Shown: positions 18,861-28,266 of the stretch, in pieces
Numbering within the stretch: position 1 is the first letter of the stretch
Layout of the letters: every line of letters begins with the position of its first letter
NCBI RefSeq assembly: GCF_015291705.1
Contig: NZ_CP030050.1
Span: 8,742,001 to 8,806,000 of the forward strand
Length of the DNA: 64,000 bases
Direction: 5' to 3'
From: Bradyrhizobium arachidis
GTDB lineage: Bacteria; Pseudomonadota; Alphaproteobacteria; Rhizobiales; Xanthobacteraceae
Made by a program: the position numbers and the translations under genes
The notes under the pieces: model-generated
Seen by the model: only the letters and a program-made list of their open reading frames with translations
The model's database searches: none
Told to the model about the DNA's origin: nothing

Positions 18861-20150
18861 TTAACGCGCGTGCTGCGGCAGTTTTGGCAGGAACACGGCA
18901 AGCAGGCCGATCGCCGGCAGGTACGCGCAGACCTGATAGACGAACGCGATCGAGGTGTGGTCGGCGAGCTTGCCGAGCACGGCGGCGCCGAGGCCGCCGA
19001 TGCCGAAGGCGACGCCGAAGAACACGCCGGAGATCATGCCGAAGCGGTGCGGCACCAGCTCCTGCGCGAACACGATGATCGACGACGTCGTCGAGGAGAT
19101 GATGAGGCCGATGATCACTGACAGCACCGCGCTGGTGTAGAGCCCGGCATAGGGCAGCGCCAGCGTGAACGGCAACGCGCCGAGGATCGAGATCCAGATC
19201 ACGATCTTGCGGCCGAAGCGATCGCCCAGCGGACCGCCGAAGAAGGCGCCGACCGCATTCGCTGCGAGGAAGATGAAGAGATAGATCTGGGCGGCCTGCG
19301 TCGACACGCCGAAACGATCGATCAGGTAGAAGATGTAGTAGCTCGACAGGCTTGAGACATAGAGCTGCTTCGAGAACAGCAGCGCCACCAGCACGAGCAG
19401 TGCCACCGCGACGCGGCGCGAGCTCGGGCCGCCTGGCTGGGTGTGGGCCGGCGCAGCTTTCTTCGCCGTGATCTGCGGCGCGTACCAGCGGCCGATGCGC
19501 CAGAGAATGACAATGGCGAGAAACGCGATCGACGAGAACCAGGCGATGCTGCCCTGCCCGAACGGCACCACGATCAGCGCGGCCAGCACCGGCCCCATCG
19601 AGGTGCCGAAGCTGCCGCCGAGCTGAAACACCGATTGCGCAAAGCCGTAGCGGCCGCCCGAGGCGAGCCGCGCGATGCGCGCCGATTCCGGGTGAAACAC
19701 CGCCGAGCCGAGACCGACCAGCGCGGCGGCGACGAGGATGACGAGATATTGGTGGGCGGCGCTGAGCAGCAGCAGGCCGAAGAAGGTCGAAGCCATGCCG
19801 ATCGCCAGTGAATAAGGCTGCGCCTTCTTGTCAGTGTAATGCCCGACCACCGGCTGCAGCAGCGAGGCCGTGAACTGGAACGCCAGCGTGATCATGCCGA
19901 TCTGCGCGAAGTCGAGCGCATAGGTGTCCTTCAGGATCGGATACACCGAGGCGATCAGCGACTGCATGGTGTCGTTGAGGAAGTGCGAGAAGCTGATGCC
20001 GGCGAGCACAACATAGGCCGGCCCCGCCGCCTTGGCGACGGCGGGCGCGACATCGCTGACGACGACGGGCTCGGTCAGCGTTTCCTTGGAGACGACGACA
20101 GGCTTGTTCAATGGAGCATCCCGGCAGGCGCGGCGAACCGCCGCATCCAC
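18861..20150 (-). CDS. MFS exporter, fosmidomycin-resistance (Fsr) type
   Basis: 429 residues from a GTG at 20150; a TTG 13 codons later (MNKPVVV) is an alternative. About twelve membrane helices are visible. HFLNDTMQSLIASVYPILKD in helix 1 and VFHPESARIARLASGGRYG are signatures of the Fsr branch of the major facilitator superfamily, and GGPLGDRFGRK is the loop motif repeated in the second half. It would export a small molecule by proton antiport; the substrate is unknown. It is followed by no other gene on its strand before the barrel gene. Confidence 0.88.
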   Translation of the reverse strand: MDAAVRRACRDAPLNKPVVVSKETLTEPVVVSDVAPAVAKAAGPAYVVLAGISFSHFLNDTMQSLIASVYPILKDTYALDFAQIGMITLAFQFTASLLQPVVGHYTDKKAQPYSLAIGMASTFFGLLLLSAAHQYLVILVAAALVGLGSAVFHPESARIARLASGGRYGFAQSVFQLGGSFGTSMGPVLAALIVVPFGQGSIAWFSSIAFLAIVILWRIGRWYAPQITAKKAAPAHTQPGGPSSRRVAVALLVLVALLFSKQLYVSSLSSYYIFYLIDRFGVSTQAAQIYLFIFLAANAVGAFFGGPLGDRFGRKIVIWISILGALPFTLALPYAGLYTSAVLSVIIGLIISSTTSSIIVFAQELVPHRFGMISGVFFGVAFGIGGLGAAVLGKLADHTSIAFVYQVCAYLPAIGLLAVFLPKLPQHAR

Positions 20151-20236
20151 TCATTACGATGCAGGCGGTGGCGGAACCAGCGCCAATCGCAAATGGCTGG
20201 AATGCGTGGGTCTTACCCTCTCCGCGAGTCCGATAT

Positions 20237-20328
20237 CGTAGGGTGGGCAAAGGCGCATTTGCGCCGTGCCCACCATCTCTCTGATACGGCGACAGACGTG
20301 GGCACGCTTCGCTTTGCCCACCCTACGA
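20237..20328. repeat. GTAGGGTGGGCAAAG-type inverted repeat
   Basis: Ends CGTAGGGTGGGC and GCCCACCCTACG form inverted termini of a 92-base unit with an inner hairpin (GGCGCATTTGCGCC). A second copy is at 23379-23471. Confidence 0.88.
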
Positions 20329-20377
20329 TACTGCCCGTGGGATGAGATCGCCCCACGCCGCTCGCGCTTGAAGGACC

Positions 20378-21724
20378 TTACGCCGCCGCGGCCTGGCCCA
20401 GCGCGGAGACGATGGTGTCGACGACGTCCTCGACCAGGATGCGGTCCTCGCCCTCGCCCATGACGCGGATCACGGGCTCGGTGCCGGAGGAGCGGATCAG
20501 GAGGCGGCCGTGGCCGTTGAGGCGCTTCTCGCCGTCGGAGATCGCTGACTTGACCTCGGAATCGTCGAGCGGCTTGCCGCCCTTGTGGCGGACGTTCTTG
20601 AGGATCTGCGGCAGCGGATCGAAGCGGTGGCAGACTTCCGACACCGGGCGGCGCAGCTTCTGCACCACCGCCAACACTTGCAGTGCGGCGACAAAACCGT
20701 CGCCGGTGGTGGCATAGTCGGACAGGATGATGTGGCCGGACTGCTCGCCGCCGAGATTGTAGCCGCCGCCCAGCATCTGCTCGAGCACGTAGCGGTCGCC
20801 GACCGGCGTGCGCACGAGATCGAGCCCCTGCCCTTTCAGGAAGCGCTCGAGGCCGAGATTGGACATCACGGTCGCGACGATGCCGGGCCGCGACAGGCGT
20901 CCGTCTTCCTTCCAGCTCTGGGCGATCACCGCGAGCAGCTGGTCGCCGTCGACGACATGGCCGCGCTCGTCGACCAGGATGACGCGATCGGCATCGCCGT
21001 CGAGCGCGATGCCGATGTCGGCGCGCATCTCGCGCACCTTCTTCGACAGCGCTTCCGGCGAGGTCGAGCCGCAATCCTTGTTGATGTTGAAACCATCGGG
21101 ATCGACCCCGATCGGCACCACGTCGGCGCCCAGCTCCCACAGCGCTTCCGGCACCACCTTGTAGGCGGCGCCATGGGCGCAGTCGACCACGACGCGCAAG
21201 CCGTCGAGCGAGAGGTCGCGCGGCAGCGTGCGCTTGGCGAATTCGATGTAGCGGTCATGCACGCCGTCGATGCGGCGGGCGCGGCCGAGGCTCGCGCTCT
21301 GCGCAAGACGCTTCTCGATGGGCTCGTCGAGCAGCTGCTCGATCTGCTTCTCGACGTCGTCGGAGAGCTTGAAGCCCTGCGGGCCGAACAGCTTGATGCC
21401 GTTGTCCTCGAACAGATTGTGCGAGGCCGAGATCATCACGCCGAGATCGGCGCGCATCGATTTGGTCAGCATCGCCACCGCCGGCGTCGGCATCGGGCCG
21501 ACCAGCAGCACGTCCATGCCCACCGAGGTGAAGCCCGCGACCATCGCATATTCGATCATGTAGCCGGACAGGCGGGTATCCTTGCCGATCACGACGCGGT
21601 GGCGGTGATCACCGCGCTGGAATGCAAGGCCCGCGGCCTGGCCGACCTTGAGCGCGAGCTCCGGCGTGATCAGTCCGTTGGCGCGGCCCCGGATCCCGTC
21701 CGTCCCGAAATATTTGCGACTCAT
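20378..21724 (-). CDS. glmM: phosphoglucosamine mutase
   Basis: 448 residues, normal for GlmM. It interconverts glucosamine-6-phosphate and glucosamine-1-phosphate for UDP-GlcNAc, peptidoglycan and LPS synthesis. The phosphoserine loop is [15 protein letters not shown], the metal-binding loop DGDADR, the N-terminus [13 protein letters not shown], and the C-terminal phosphate loop [12 protein letters not shown]. In many bacteria glmM follows folP and ftsH; here it stands alone on its strand with no such neighbours. Confidence 0.97.
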   Translation of the reverse strand: MSRKYFGTDGIRGRANGLITPELALKVGQAAGLAFQRGDHRHRVVIGKDTRLSGYMIEYAMVAGFTSVGMDVLLVGPMPTPAVAMLTKSMRADLGVMISASHNLFEDNGIKLFGPQGFKLSDDVEKQIEQLLDEPIEKRLAQSASLGRARRIDGVHDRYIEFAKRTLPRDLSLDGLRVVVDCAHGAAYKVVPEALWELGADVVPIGVDPDGFNINKDCGSTSPEALSKKVREMRADIGIALDGDADRVILVDERGHVVDGDQLLAVIAQSWKEDGRLSRPGIVATVMSNLGLERFLKGQGLDLVRTPVGDRYVLEQMLGGGYNLGGEQSGHIILSDYATTGDGFVAALQVLAVVQKLRRPVSEVCHRFDPLPQILKNVRHKGGKPLDDSEVKSAISDGEKRLNGHGRLLIRSSGTEPVIRVMGEGEDRILVEDVVDTIVSALGQAAAA

Positions 21725-21946
21725 ATCGTCCCCCAGAGCAACAACCAGGGGACCCCTCTACAACCACGGGCTGCCCGTTCGGGCCCCGCATCCCTGATTT
21801 GCTGAGGGTCTTATAAGCCCAACGCGGTCAACTTGGCTTCAAAAAATGTGATCAATCGTTACGGAACAGGGGTACTCCCTCCGTCGATAAGGGGTTGTTA
21901 ACATTATATTTCCTGCCGCAGCGCCGCAATCGGAGTGGAACCCGGC

Positions 21947-22126
<180 letters not shown>

Positions 22127-22218
22127 TCAAACGATTTGGCTGTGCATCCAACCATGCTAGATGACCCCTCAATCATCCGATGCAAGACTTCCGAGACGAG
22201 ACGGGCCGGGGAACGTTC

Positions 22219-23355
22219 ATGAAGCACATCACCTGTATCGACGATCTTCGCGCGCTGCATAAGCGCCGCGTGCCGAAGGCGTTCTTCGACTATTGCGACC
22301 GCGGTTCCTATGCCGAGGAAACGCTGCGCGCCAACCGCGAGGACCTGCAGGCGATCAAATTCCGCCAGCGCATCCTGGTCGACGTCTCCAAGCGCGACAC
22401 CTCGACCACGATTTTGGGCGAGCCCTCGACCATGCCGCTGATCCTCGCGCCGGTGGGCCTGCTCGGCATGCAGCATGGCGACGGCGAGATTTACGCCTGC
22501 CGCGCCGCGCAGGCCGCCGGCATCCCGTTCACGCAATCGACCATGTCGATCTGCTCGATCGAGGACATCGCCGCCAATGTCGAGAAGCCGTTCTGGTTCC
22601 AGCTCTACGTCATGAAGGACCGCGGCTTCATCAAGGAGCTGATCCAGCGCGCCGCCGCCGCCAAGTGCAGCGCACTGGTGCTCACCGTCGACCTGCAGGT
22701 GATCGGCCAGCGCCATGCCGACATCAAGAACGGCATGACGGTGCCACCGGAATGGTCGCTATCGAAGCTTTTGGATTTCGCCAGCAAGCCGGCCTGGGTC
22801 TCGGGCGTGCTGCAAGGCAAGCGCCGCACCTTCGGCAACATCGCAGGCCACGTGAAGAACACCGAGGATCTCAACCGTCTCGCCGAATGGACGGCATCGC
22901 AATTCGACACGTCGTTGAACTGGAAGGACGTCGAGTGGGTCCGCAGCATCTGGCCGGGCAAGCTCATCATCAAGGGCATTTTGGACGTCGAAGACGCCGA
23001 GGAAGCGGCGAAGACCGGGGCGCAGGCGCTGGTGGTGTCGAACCATGGCGGCCGCCAGCTCGACGGCGCGCCATCCTCGATCGAGGTGCTGCCGGAGATC
23101 GCGGATGCGGTCGGCGACAAGATGGAGATCATGTTCGACGGCGGCATCCGCTCCGGCCAGGACGTGATGCGCGCGCTCGCGCTCGGCGCCAAGTCCTGCA
23201 TGATCGGCCGTGCCTATGCCTATGGGCTCGGCGCCGGCGGCCAGGCCGGCGTCGCCAAGGCGATCGACATCATCCAGAAGGAGCTGCTGACCACGATGGG
23301 TCTGTGCGGCGTCAACCGGATCGACGAGATCGACGATCATATCATTGCGGTGTAG
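22219..23355 (+). CDS. lldD: FMN-dependent alpha-hydroxy acid dehydrogenase, L-lactate dehydrogenase-like
   Basis: 378 residues from the ATG at 22219, which has GGGGAA upstream; an ATG 13 codons earlier is less well placed. The (S)-2-hydroxy-acid oxidase fold shows ITCIDDLRALHKRRVPKAFFDYCDRGSY (N-terminal flavin segment in two parts), LTVDLQVIGQRHADIKNG, the catalytic His in VVSNHGGRQLDGAPS, and the phosphate-binding GGIRSGQDVMRALALGA. It oxidises L-lactate or a similar 2-hydroxy acid, passing electrons to the quinone pool. A membrane-binding insertion is not obvious, so glycolate or mandelate-like substrates cannot be excluded. Confidence 0.88.
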   Translation: MKHITCIDDLRALHKRRVPKAFFDYCDRGSYAEETLRANREDLQAIKFRQRILVDVSKRDTSTTILGEPSTMPLILAPVGLLGMQHGDGEIYACRAAQAAGIPFTQSTMSICSIEDIAANVEKPFWFQLYVMKDRGFIKELIQRAAAAKCSALVLTVDLQVIGQRHADIKNGMTVPPEWSLSKLLDFASKPAWVSGVLQGKRRTFGNIAGHVKNTEDLNRLAEWTASQFDTSLNWKDVEWVRSIWPGKLIIKGILDVEDAEEAAKTGAQALVVSNHGGRQLDGAPSSIEVLPEIADAVGDKMEIMFDGGIRSGQDVMRALALGAKSCMIGRAYAYGLGAGGQAGVAKAIDIIQKELLTTMGLCGVNRIDEIDDHIIAV

Positions 23356-23378
23356 CCGCAGCGGCGGTGCCGCAGTGC

Positions 23379-23471
23379 CGTAGGGTGGGCAAAGCGTAAG
23401 CGTGCCCACCAATTTTCTCGGAGCGAGAGAAGACGTGGGCGCGGCGCAAGTGCGCCTTTGCCCACCCTACG
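23379..23471. repeat. GTAGGGTGGGCAAAG-type inverted repeat, second copy
   Basis: CGTAGGGTGGGCAAAGCG at one end and GCGCCTTTGCCCACCCTACGG near the other, in inverted orientation, same family as 20237-20328. It lies between converging genes and may serve as a terminator for both. Confidence 0.87.
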
Positions 23472-23490
23472 GGTTCAGCGCTCGCACCCC

Positions 23491-24117
23491 TCACATCGGC
23501 GGCGTGATCCCGTCCCGCCCGACATTCACCCGGTTCGCCTCCAGCGAGCCGTCCTCCTTCTTCGCCGCGCCGAAGATGATCAGCTTGGCGCCGGGCTTCA
23601 CTTCCGATTTGTCGCTGGCAACGAAGGTAACGATGGGCGTCTCCGGCGGCACCACGACTTTCTTCTCGCCGTCCTTGTATTTCACCGTGATGTTCTGGCC
23701 GTCGGTGCCCTTCACCGTCTGCGCCACGGTGGCGTTGGTCATCGTCGAGTTGGCGCGGGCGTCCCAGGGGCGGAAACCTTCGGCGGCGCCGCGCTGGTTC
23801 TCCGGGAAGATGTGCACGGCGATCGCCTTCTGGGTGCCGTCCGGCTCGGGCATGGCGGTGACGCCGATATAGGAGCCTTCCTTGATCTCGGACAGCTCGG
23901 TCTTCACCACGGCGAAGACCGCGACGTTGTCGGTCATCTTCACCTTCACGTCGCTGCCCTCGCGGGTCTTGATGCCGAGCATGTTGCCATCGACGCTCTC
24001 GATGGTGCCGCGGATGCGGACCGTCGGCGCCTGCTGCGCGGAGGCGGATGAAACGGCGATAAAGGTGGCGAATGCAGCCACGGCGGCGCGTGGCATCCAG
24101 TTGGTCGGTGTCGGCAT
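23491..24117 (-). CDS. secreted DUF5666-like protein, copy 1
   Basis: 208 residues from ATG at 24117 with AGGGACAAGG upstream; signal peptide AAVAAFATFIAVSSASA. The mature part is beta-rich: RIRGTIESVDGNMLGIKTRE, then VKVKYKDGEKKVVVPPETP-like strands, a pattern seen in DUF5666-type (OB-like) periplasmic proteins. Function unknown. The adjacent gene upstream is a clear tandem paralogue of exactly the same length, and both end in TPPM. Confidence 0.75.
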   Translation of the reverse strand: MPTPTNWMPRAAVAAFATFIAVSSASAQQAPTVRIRGTIESVDGNMLGIKTREGSDVKVKMTDNVAVFAVVKTELSEIKEGSYIGVTAMPEPDGTQKAIAVHIFPENQRGAAEGFRPWDARANSTMTNATVAQTVKGTDGQNITVKYKDGEKKVVVPPETPIVTFVASDKSEVKPGAKLIIFGAAKKEDGSLEANRVNVGRDGITPPM

Positions 24118-24194
24118 GGCCTTGTCCCTCCAGGACGTTGCGGTGGTCAGACACGGCAACCCCGCGTAACCACCGCTATTCCATGCTCCGCCGA

Positions 24195-24821
24195 TCACAT
24201 CGGCGGGGTCAGGCCGTCGCGGCCGACGCTGACGCGGTTGGTCTCGAACGAGCCGTCGGGCAGTTGCTTCATGAAGGCGATGACTTTCGCGCCGGCCTTC
24301 AAATCGGATTTGTCGCCGGGCACGAAGGTCACGACCGGCGTGTTGTCGGCGACGAACACCTTCTTCTCGCCGTCCTTGTACTTGACCAGCAGCGTGTGGC
24401 CGTCATTGCCGACGACGCTCTCCGAGACCGTCGCGTTGGTCATGCTGGAGTTGGGCTTGAGGTCATAGGGCCGCGAACCTTCGCCGGTGCCGCGCATGCT
24501 CTCAGGAAACACATGCACCTCGACCGCGTTCTGGCCGCCGTCCGGTCCCGGCACGGTGGTGGCGCCGACGAAAGAGCCGACCTTGATGTCGGCGAGTGAA
24601 ATCTTTGTAATGCCTGAAACGTTGACGTCAGGCGCGATGCGCAGCTTGACGTCTTCGCCGCTGCGCGACTTGACCTGCATGGTATCGCCGTTGACGCTCT
24701 CGATCGTGCCGCGCACGCGCGTCGGCACCGGCGCCTTCTGCGCGAAAGCATAGAGGGTGGAAGCGGCCACCATCGCAACAGCGATGAGCGGGTGCGTGAA
24801 AGTTTGGCGTTGAACGGTCAT
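24195..24821 (-). CDS. secreted DUF5666-like protein, copy 2
   Basis: 208 residues with signal peptide LIAVAMVAASTLYAFA. Aligned by eye, it shares with copy 1 the stretches RVRGTIESVNGDTMQVKSR, HVFPESMRGTGEG, NSSMTNATV and VKYKDGEKKV, roughly half of all residues. The 77-base gap to copy 1 suggests a two-gene operon that arose by tandem duplication. Probably periplasmic; no catalytic motif seen. Confidence 0.75.
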   Translation of the reverse strand: MTVQRQTFTHPLIAVAMVAASTLYAFAQKAPVPTRVRGTIESVNGDTMQVKSRSGEDVKLRIAPDVNVSGITKISLADIKVGSFVGATTVPGPDGGQNAVEVHVFPESMRGTGEGSRPYDLKPNSSMTNATVSESVVGNDGHTLLVKYKDGEKKVFVADNTPVVTFVPGDKSDLKAGAKVIAFMKQLPDGSFETNRVSVGRDGLTPPM

Positions 24822-24877
24822 GACGGTCTCCGATTGTCCCCACGGATGGAGAACGCCGAAGAGCGCTGACTATTCTC

Positions 24878-25711
24878 TCAAGTCTTTGTGAGATCAGCCT
24901 CGACCAATGCGCGCAGCTCGGCCGTCACCTCGGGCCTGCGGCCGAACCACAATTCAAAGCCGCGCACCGCCTGGTGCAAGAGCATGCCGAGCCCGTCGGC
25001 GGTCTTGAGCCCGCGCGCTTGGGCGGCCCCTAGCAGCGGCGTCACCAGCGGGACATAGACGAGATCGGCGACGACGGCCTCGCTCGGCAAGCGCGCGACA
25101 TCGACATCGAGTGACGGCTGGCCGTGCATGCCGAGCGAGGTCGTGTTCACGAGAAGTTTTGCGCGCGGCAGCACGTCGTTGACCGCGTCCCACGTAACGG
25201 GATGCACGTTCGGCCCGAACTGTCCTGCGAGAGTCTCGGCCCGCGCGATGGTGCGATTGGCGAGATGGATGCGCTTGATGCCGCGTTCGCGCAAGCCGAA
25301 CACGACCGCGCGCGAGGAACCGCCGGCCCCGAGTACCAGCGCTTCCTCCGCCCTGTCCCAGCCGGGCGCGCTGGCATCGAGATTGCCGATGAAACCCTCG
25401 ACATCGGTGTTGGTCGAACGCAACTCGCCGTCTTCGAACCACAGCGTGTTGGCTGCGCCGACGGCTTTCGCACGCGCATCGGGTGTCGAGAGCGCGAGCA
25501 CCGCTTCCTTGTGCGGGATGGTGACATTGGCGCCGACAAAACCGCGCAGCGACAGCCGCAGCACGAAATCGCGCAAATCGTCGGGCGGAACCGCCTCGAT
25601 GACATAGCCGCCGGCGATGCCGAGCGTGCGCAGCCAGTAATGATGGATCAGCGGCGAGCGCGAATGCGCGGCCGGCCATCCGATCAAGCAGGCTGCGGGA
25701 GCCTTGGTCAC
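24878..25711 (-). CDS. aroE: shikimate dehydrogenase
   Basis: 277 residues, typical length. It reduces 3-dehydroshikimate to shikimate with NADPH in aromatic amino-acid synthesis. Shikimate-binding SRSPLIHHYWL, the catalytic Lys in NVTIPHKEAVL, the Asp in STNTDVEGF, the nucleotide-binding GAGGSSRAVVFGL, and NRTIARAE are all present. Start is GTG at 25711 with AAGGAG upstream. In many alphaproteobacteria aroE is next to maf, coaE and dnaQ; none is here. Confidence 0.95.
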   Translation of the reverse strand: MTKAPAACLIGWPAAHSRSPLIHHYWLRTLGIAGGYVIEAVPPDDLRDFVLRLSLRGFVGANVTIPHKEAVLALSTPDARAKAVGAANTLWFEDGELRSTNTDVEGFIGNLDASAPGWDRAEEALVLGAGGSSRAVVFGLRERGIKRIHLANRTIARAETLAGQFGPNVHPVTWDAVNDVLPRAKLLVNTTSLGMHGQPSLDVDVARLPSEAVVADLVYVPLVTPLLGAAQARGLKTADGLGMLLHQAVRGFELWFGRRPEVTAELRALVEADLTKT

Positions 25712-25796
25712 TGTCGTCGTCTCCTTGGGGTCGTATTTGGAGGCGATCCATTTCGCGTCCCGCGGGCTCTGTCAAGCCGGGAGGCTCAGTACGACA

Positions 25797-27551
25797 TCAG
25801 CTCCCGGCCACATCATCGGCCACGGGCCGCGCCGCACCGCCCTTGATGTCCGAGACCGCGCGCTCGATCGTCTCGCGATAGCGGGCGCGCGGCGGCGTCA
25901 CGCCATGGGTGAGCAGCGCGCGGCGGACCGCGGGCGTGGCTCCGGTGATGAACAGGCGGATGCCCTGGCGATGCGCCTTGGCGGCGACGCGGCCGAGCAC
26001 GTTGGCCGCGGTCGAATCCAGGAACGGCACCGCGGCGAAATCGACCACAAATCCCTTGCGCTTGTCGGCGACGCCGTCGAGCACGTTGCCGATGGCCGAG
26101 GCCGCGCCGAAGAAGAACGCGCCGGTGATGCGATAGACCAGCACGTCGCGATCGACCGCGAGCGCGGGATCGTAAGGCACACGCTCGCCATTGCCGTCAT
26201 CGGGGCGGTCGGCGGCCACGAGCGGCGTGCGCTCCTCAATGCCGGTCATCTCCGCCATGCGATGGATGAACAGCACCGCGCCGAGCGAAAAGCCGACCAG
26301 AATGCCTTCGGTGAGATCGCGGAAGATCGTGAGCAGGAAGGTTGAGAGCAGCACGATGGCGTCGCCCCAGGACGAGCGCAAGAGTGTCGCGAACTCCTGC
26401 TTCTCCGCCATGGTCCAGGACACCACCACCAACACGGCGGCAAGCGCGGCAAGCGGGATGTAGCTCGCAAGCGGTGCCGCGATCAGCATGAACAGCAGCA
26501 GGAACACCGCATGCAGCATGCCCGCGAGCGGCCCGCGCGCGCCGGCGCGGATGTTGGTCGCGGTGCGCGCGATCAGACCGGTAACGCAGATGCCGCCGAA
26601 CAGCGCCGAGCCAATATTGGCAACGCCTTGCGCCACCAGCTCGCAATTGGAGCGGTGACGGCGTCCGGTCATGCCGTCAGCCACCACCGCCGAGAGCAGC
26701 GATTCGATCGCGGCGAGCAGCGCGAAGGCGATCGCATCGGGCAACACGCCTTTCGCCTTCTCCAGCGAGAATGCGGGCAACGCGGGTGACGGCAGTTCGC
26801 GCGGGATGCCGCCGAAGCGGCTGCCGATGGTTTCGACCGGCAGCGAGAATACCGCGCACGCAATCGCCGCGAACACGACCGCGATCAGGATGCCGGGCCA
26901 AGTCGGACGCCAGATCCGCAAAGCACCGATGATGGCGATGCTGACGATCGCAACGGCAACCGCGGACGGGTTGATCGTGTGCAGGCCGCCCGCGAGCGCA
27001 ATGATCTTTGGCACGAATTCGCTGGGCTCTTTCCCCGCCAGCGTGATGCCGCCGAGATCGTGCAGCTGGCTGGCGAAGATGATCACGGCGATGCCGGCGG
27101 TGAAGCCGACGGTGACGGGATAGGGAATGAACTTGATATAGGTGCCGATCCGCAGCAGGCCCGCGGCGATCAGGATGACGCCCGCCATCATGGTGGCGAG
27201 GATGACGCCGTCGACGCCGTGCCGCTCCGCGGTCACCGCGACCAGCACGATGAAGGCGCCGGCGGGCCCGCCGATCTGGAAGCGGCTGCCGCCGAGCAGC
27301 GAGACGATGAAGCCGCCGACGACGGCGGTGTAGAGGCCGCGGTCCGGCGTCACGCCGGAAGCGATCGCGATCGCCATCGACAATGGCAGCGCGACGATCG
27401 CGACGGTGAGGCCCGCGAACACGTCAGCGCGGAAATCCGACAGGCCATAGCCCTCGCGCCAGACCGTGACGAGCTTTGGCAGGTACAGTTCAGCGAAGGT
27501 TGGCCGGCGCAGCCGATGCAGCCCGCTTGCGTGATCGCTTGTGATGCTCAT
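25797..27551 (-). CDS. SulP family anion transporter with STAS domain
   Basis: 584 residues from ATG at 27551 (MSITSDHASG). The membrane part begins with DFRADVFAGLTVAIVALPLS and SRFQIGGPAGAFIVLV, both SulP signatures, and has about 11-12 helices; FGGICVTGLIARTATNIRAG is the conserved loop region. The STAS domain covers about the last 130 residues with VDFAAVPFLDSTAANVL, which keeps the Ser in the DST motif that can be phosphorylated in related proteins. It probably carries sulfate, bicarbonate or a dicarboxylate. A 90-residue regulator lies downstream in opposite position in the order of transcription. Confidence 0.92.
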   Translation of the reverse strand: MSITSDHASGLHRLRRPTFAELYLPKLVTVWREGYGLSDFRADVFAGLTVAIVALPLSMAIAIASGVTPDRGLYTAVVGGFIVSLLGGSRFQIGGPAGAFIVLVAVTAERHGVDGVILATMMAGVILIAAGLLRIGTYIKFIPYPVTVGFTAGIAVIIFASQLHDLGGITLAGKEPSEFVPKIIALAGGLHTINPSAVAVAIVSIAIIGALRIWRPTWPGILIAVVFAAIACAVFSLPVETIGSRFGGIPRELPSPALPAFSLEKAKGVLPDAIAFALLAAIESLLSAVVADGMTGRRHRSNCELVAQGVANIGSALFGGICVTGLIARTATNIRAGARGPLAGMLHAVFLLLFMLIAAPLASYIPLAALAAVLVVVSWTMAEKQEFATLLRSSWGDAIVLLSTFLLTIFRDLTEGILVGFSLGAVLFIHRMAEMTGIEERTPLVAADRPDDGNGERVPYDPALAVDRDVLVYRITGAFFFGAASAIGNVLDGVADKRKGFVVDFAAVPFLDSTAANVLGRVAAKAHRQGIRLFITGATPAVRRALLTHGVTPPRARYRETIERAVSDIKGGAARPVADDVAGS

Positions 27552-27633
27552 GTCCCACAATGCTCCATGCATCGTGCGGCGTATTGCGCAGCGATGCGCT
27601 AGCTCATCCTGATCCCAAGCACGACCAATGCGA

Positions 27634-27906
27634 TCATGCCCCCACGCGGCGCGGCGGCCCCGGCTCCTTCAGGCGAACGCCGCGTCCGCCGCTGTCGCTG
27701 CGCGCCTGCTCGCCGATCAGCTCGACACCGGCTCGGTCGAACGCCTCGACCACCTTGATCAAGGTCTCGACCACGCCGCGCACATTGCCGGTCGAGGCCT
27801 CCATCCGCTGGATGGTCGGCAGCGACACGCCGGCGAGCTCGGCCAGGGTTTTCTGGTCAATGCCGAGCAGTGCGCGGGCTGCCCGCATCTGGAACGACGT
27901 GATCAC
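27634..27906 (-). CDS. XRE family HTH regulator
   Basis: 90 residues from GTG at 27906 (GAGG upstream); Met7 is an alternative. The helix-turn-helix is RAARALLGIDQKTLAELAGV followed by SLPTIQRMEAS; the C-terminus (FDRAGVELIGE) matches small Rhizobiales XRE proteins. It is 82 bases away from, and co-directional with, the SulP gene whose start is at 27551 upstream of... this gene being transcribed first toward lower coordinates. Autoregulation is plausible through the palindrome 50 bases upstream. Confidence 0.88.
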   Translation of the reverse strand: MITSFQMRAARALLGIDQKTLAELAGVSLPTIQRMEASTGNVRGVVETLIKVVEAFDRAGVELIGEQARSDSGGRGVRLKEPGPPRRVGA

Positions 27907-27955
27907 CGTGGCCTCACGTATCAGGAGTTATAAGTGATATCTGGAGTGTGTACAA

Positions 27956-27972
27956 TGATGTAAAATACATCA
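27956..27972. promoter_or_regulatory. palindromic candidate operator upstream of XRE gene
   Basis: TGATGTA-AAA-TACATCA is a perfect 7-3-7 palindrome, AT-rich in a GC-rich background, 50 bases before the XRE start codon. Spacing and size suit a dimeric helix-turn-helix protein. Binding by the XRE protein is inferred. Confidence 0.5.
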
Positions 27973-28029
27973 TCAGGAGGCGAACGCAAGCATCCTCTCC
28001 GCCTCCTCCGTGATTGCGACCCCTCGCCG

Positions 28030-28161
28030 TCACCCTGAGGTTGGCCGCTTCTTTAGCGGCCCTCGAAGGGCGACGGCCCGGCTGCAGCAGCGGGGCCGAG
28101 CATCCTTCGAGGCTCCCCATGTGGCGCTCTGCGCCCCATGGCTCGCACCTCAGGATGACGG
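28030..28161. repeat. CACCCTGAGG...CTCAGGATGACG repeat
   Basis: Ends CACCCTGAGG and CCTCAGGATGACG are inverted; inner hairpins are GGCCGCTTCTTTAGCGGCC and GGGGCGCAGAGCGCC-like arms. It resembles 53577-53706 (CTGAGGGCGC, CTCGAAGGAT, GGGGCC). It occupies most of the gap 27973-28266, where no gene is visible. Confidence 0.8.
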
Positions 28162-28213
28162 AGTTTAAGACTTTGCTGCGCTCGCAATGACGAATGAAGA
28201 GGGCCCGAACTTA

Positions 28214-28249
28214 CGTCTCCTCTCCCCGCAAGAGCGAGGAGAGGAGAAA
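28214..28249. repeat. short CTCTCCCCG hairpin after the EF-G-like gene
   Basis: CTCCTCTCCCCGCAAG and CGAGGAGAGGAG form a hairpin about 20 bases past the stop of the EF-G-like gene. It looks like one arm of the CTCTCCCCG repeat family and could act as a transcription end, although no T-run follows. Confidence 0.6.
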
Positions 28250-28266
28250 GCAGCGCTCGTATCTGA

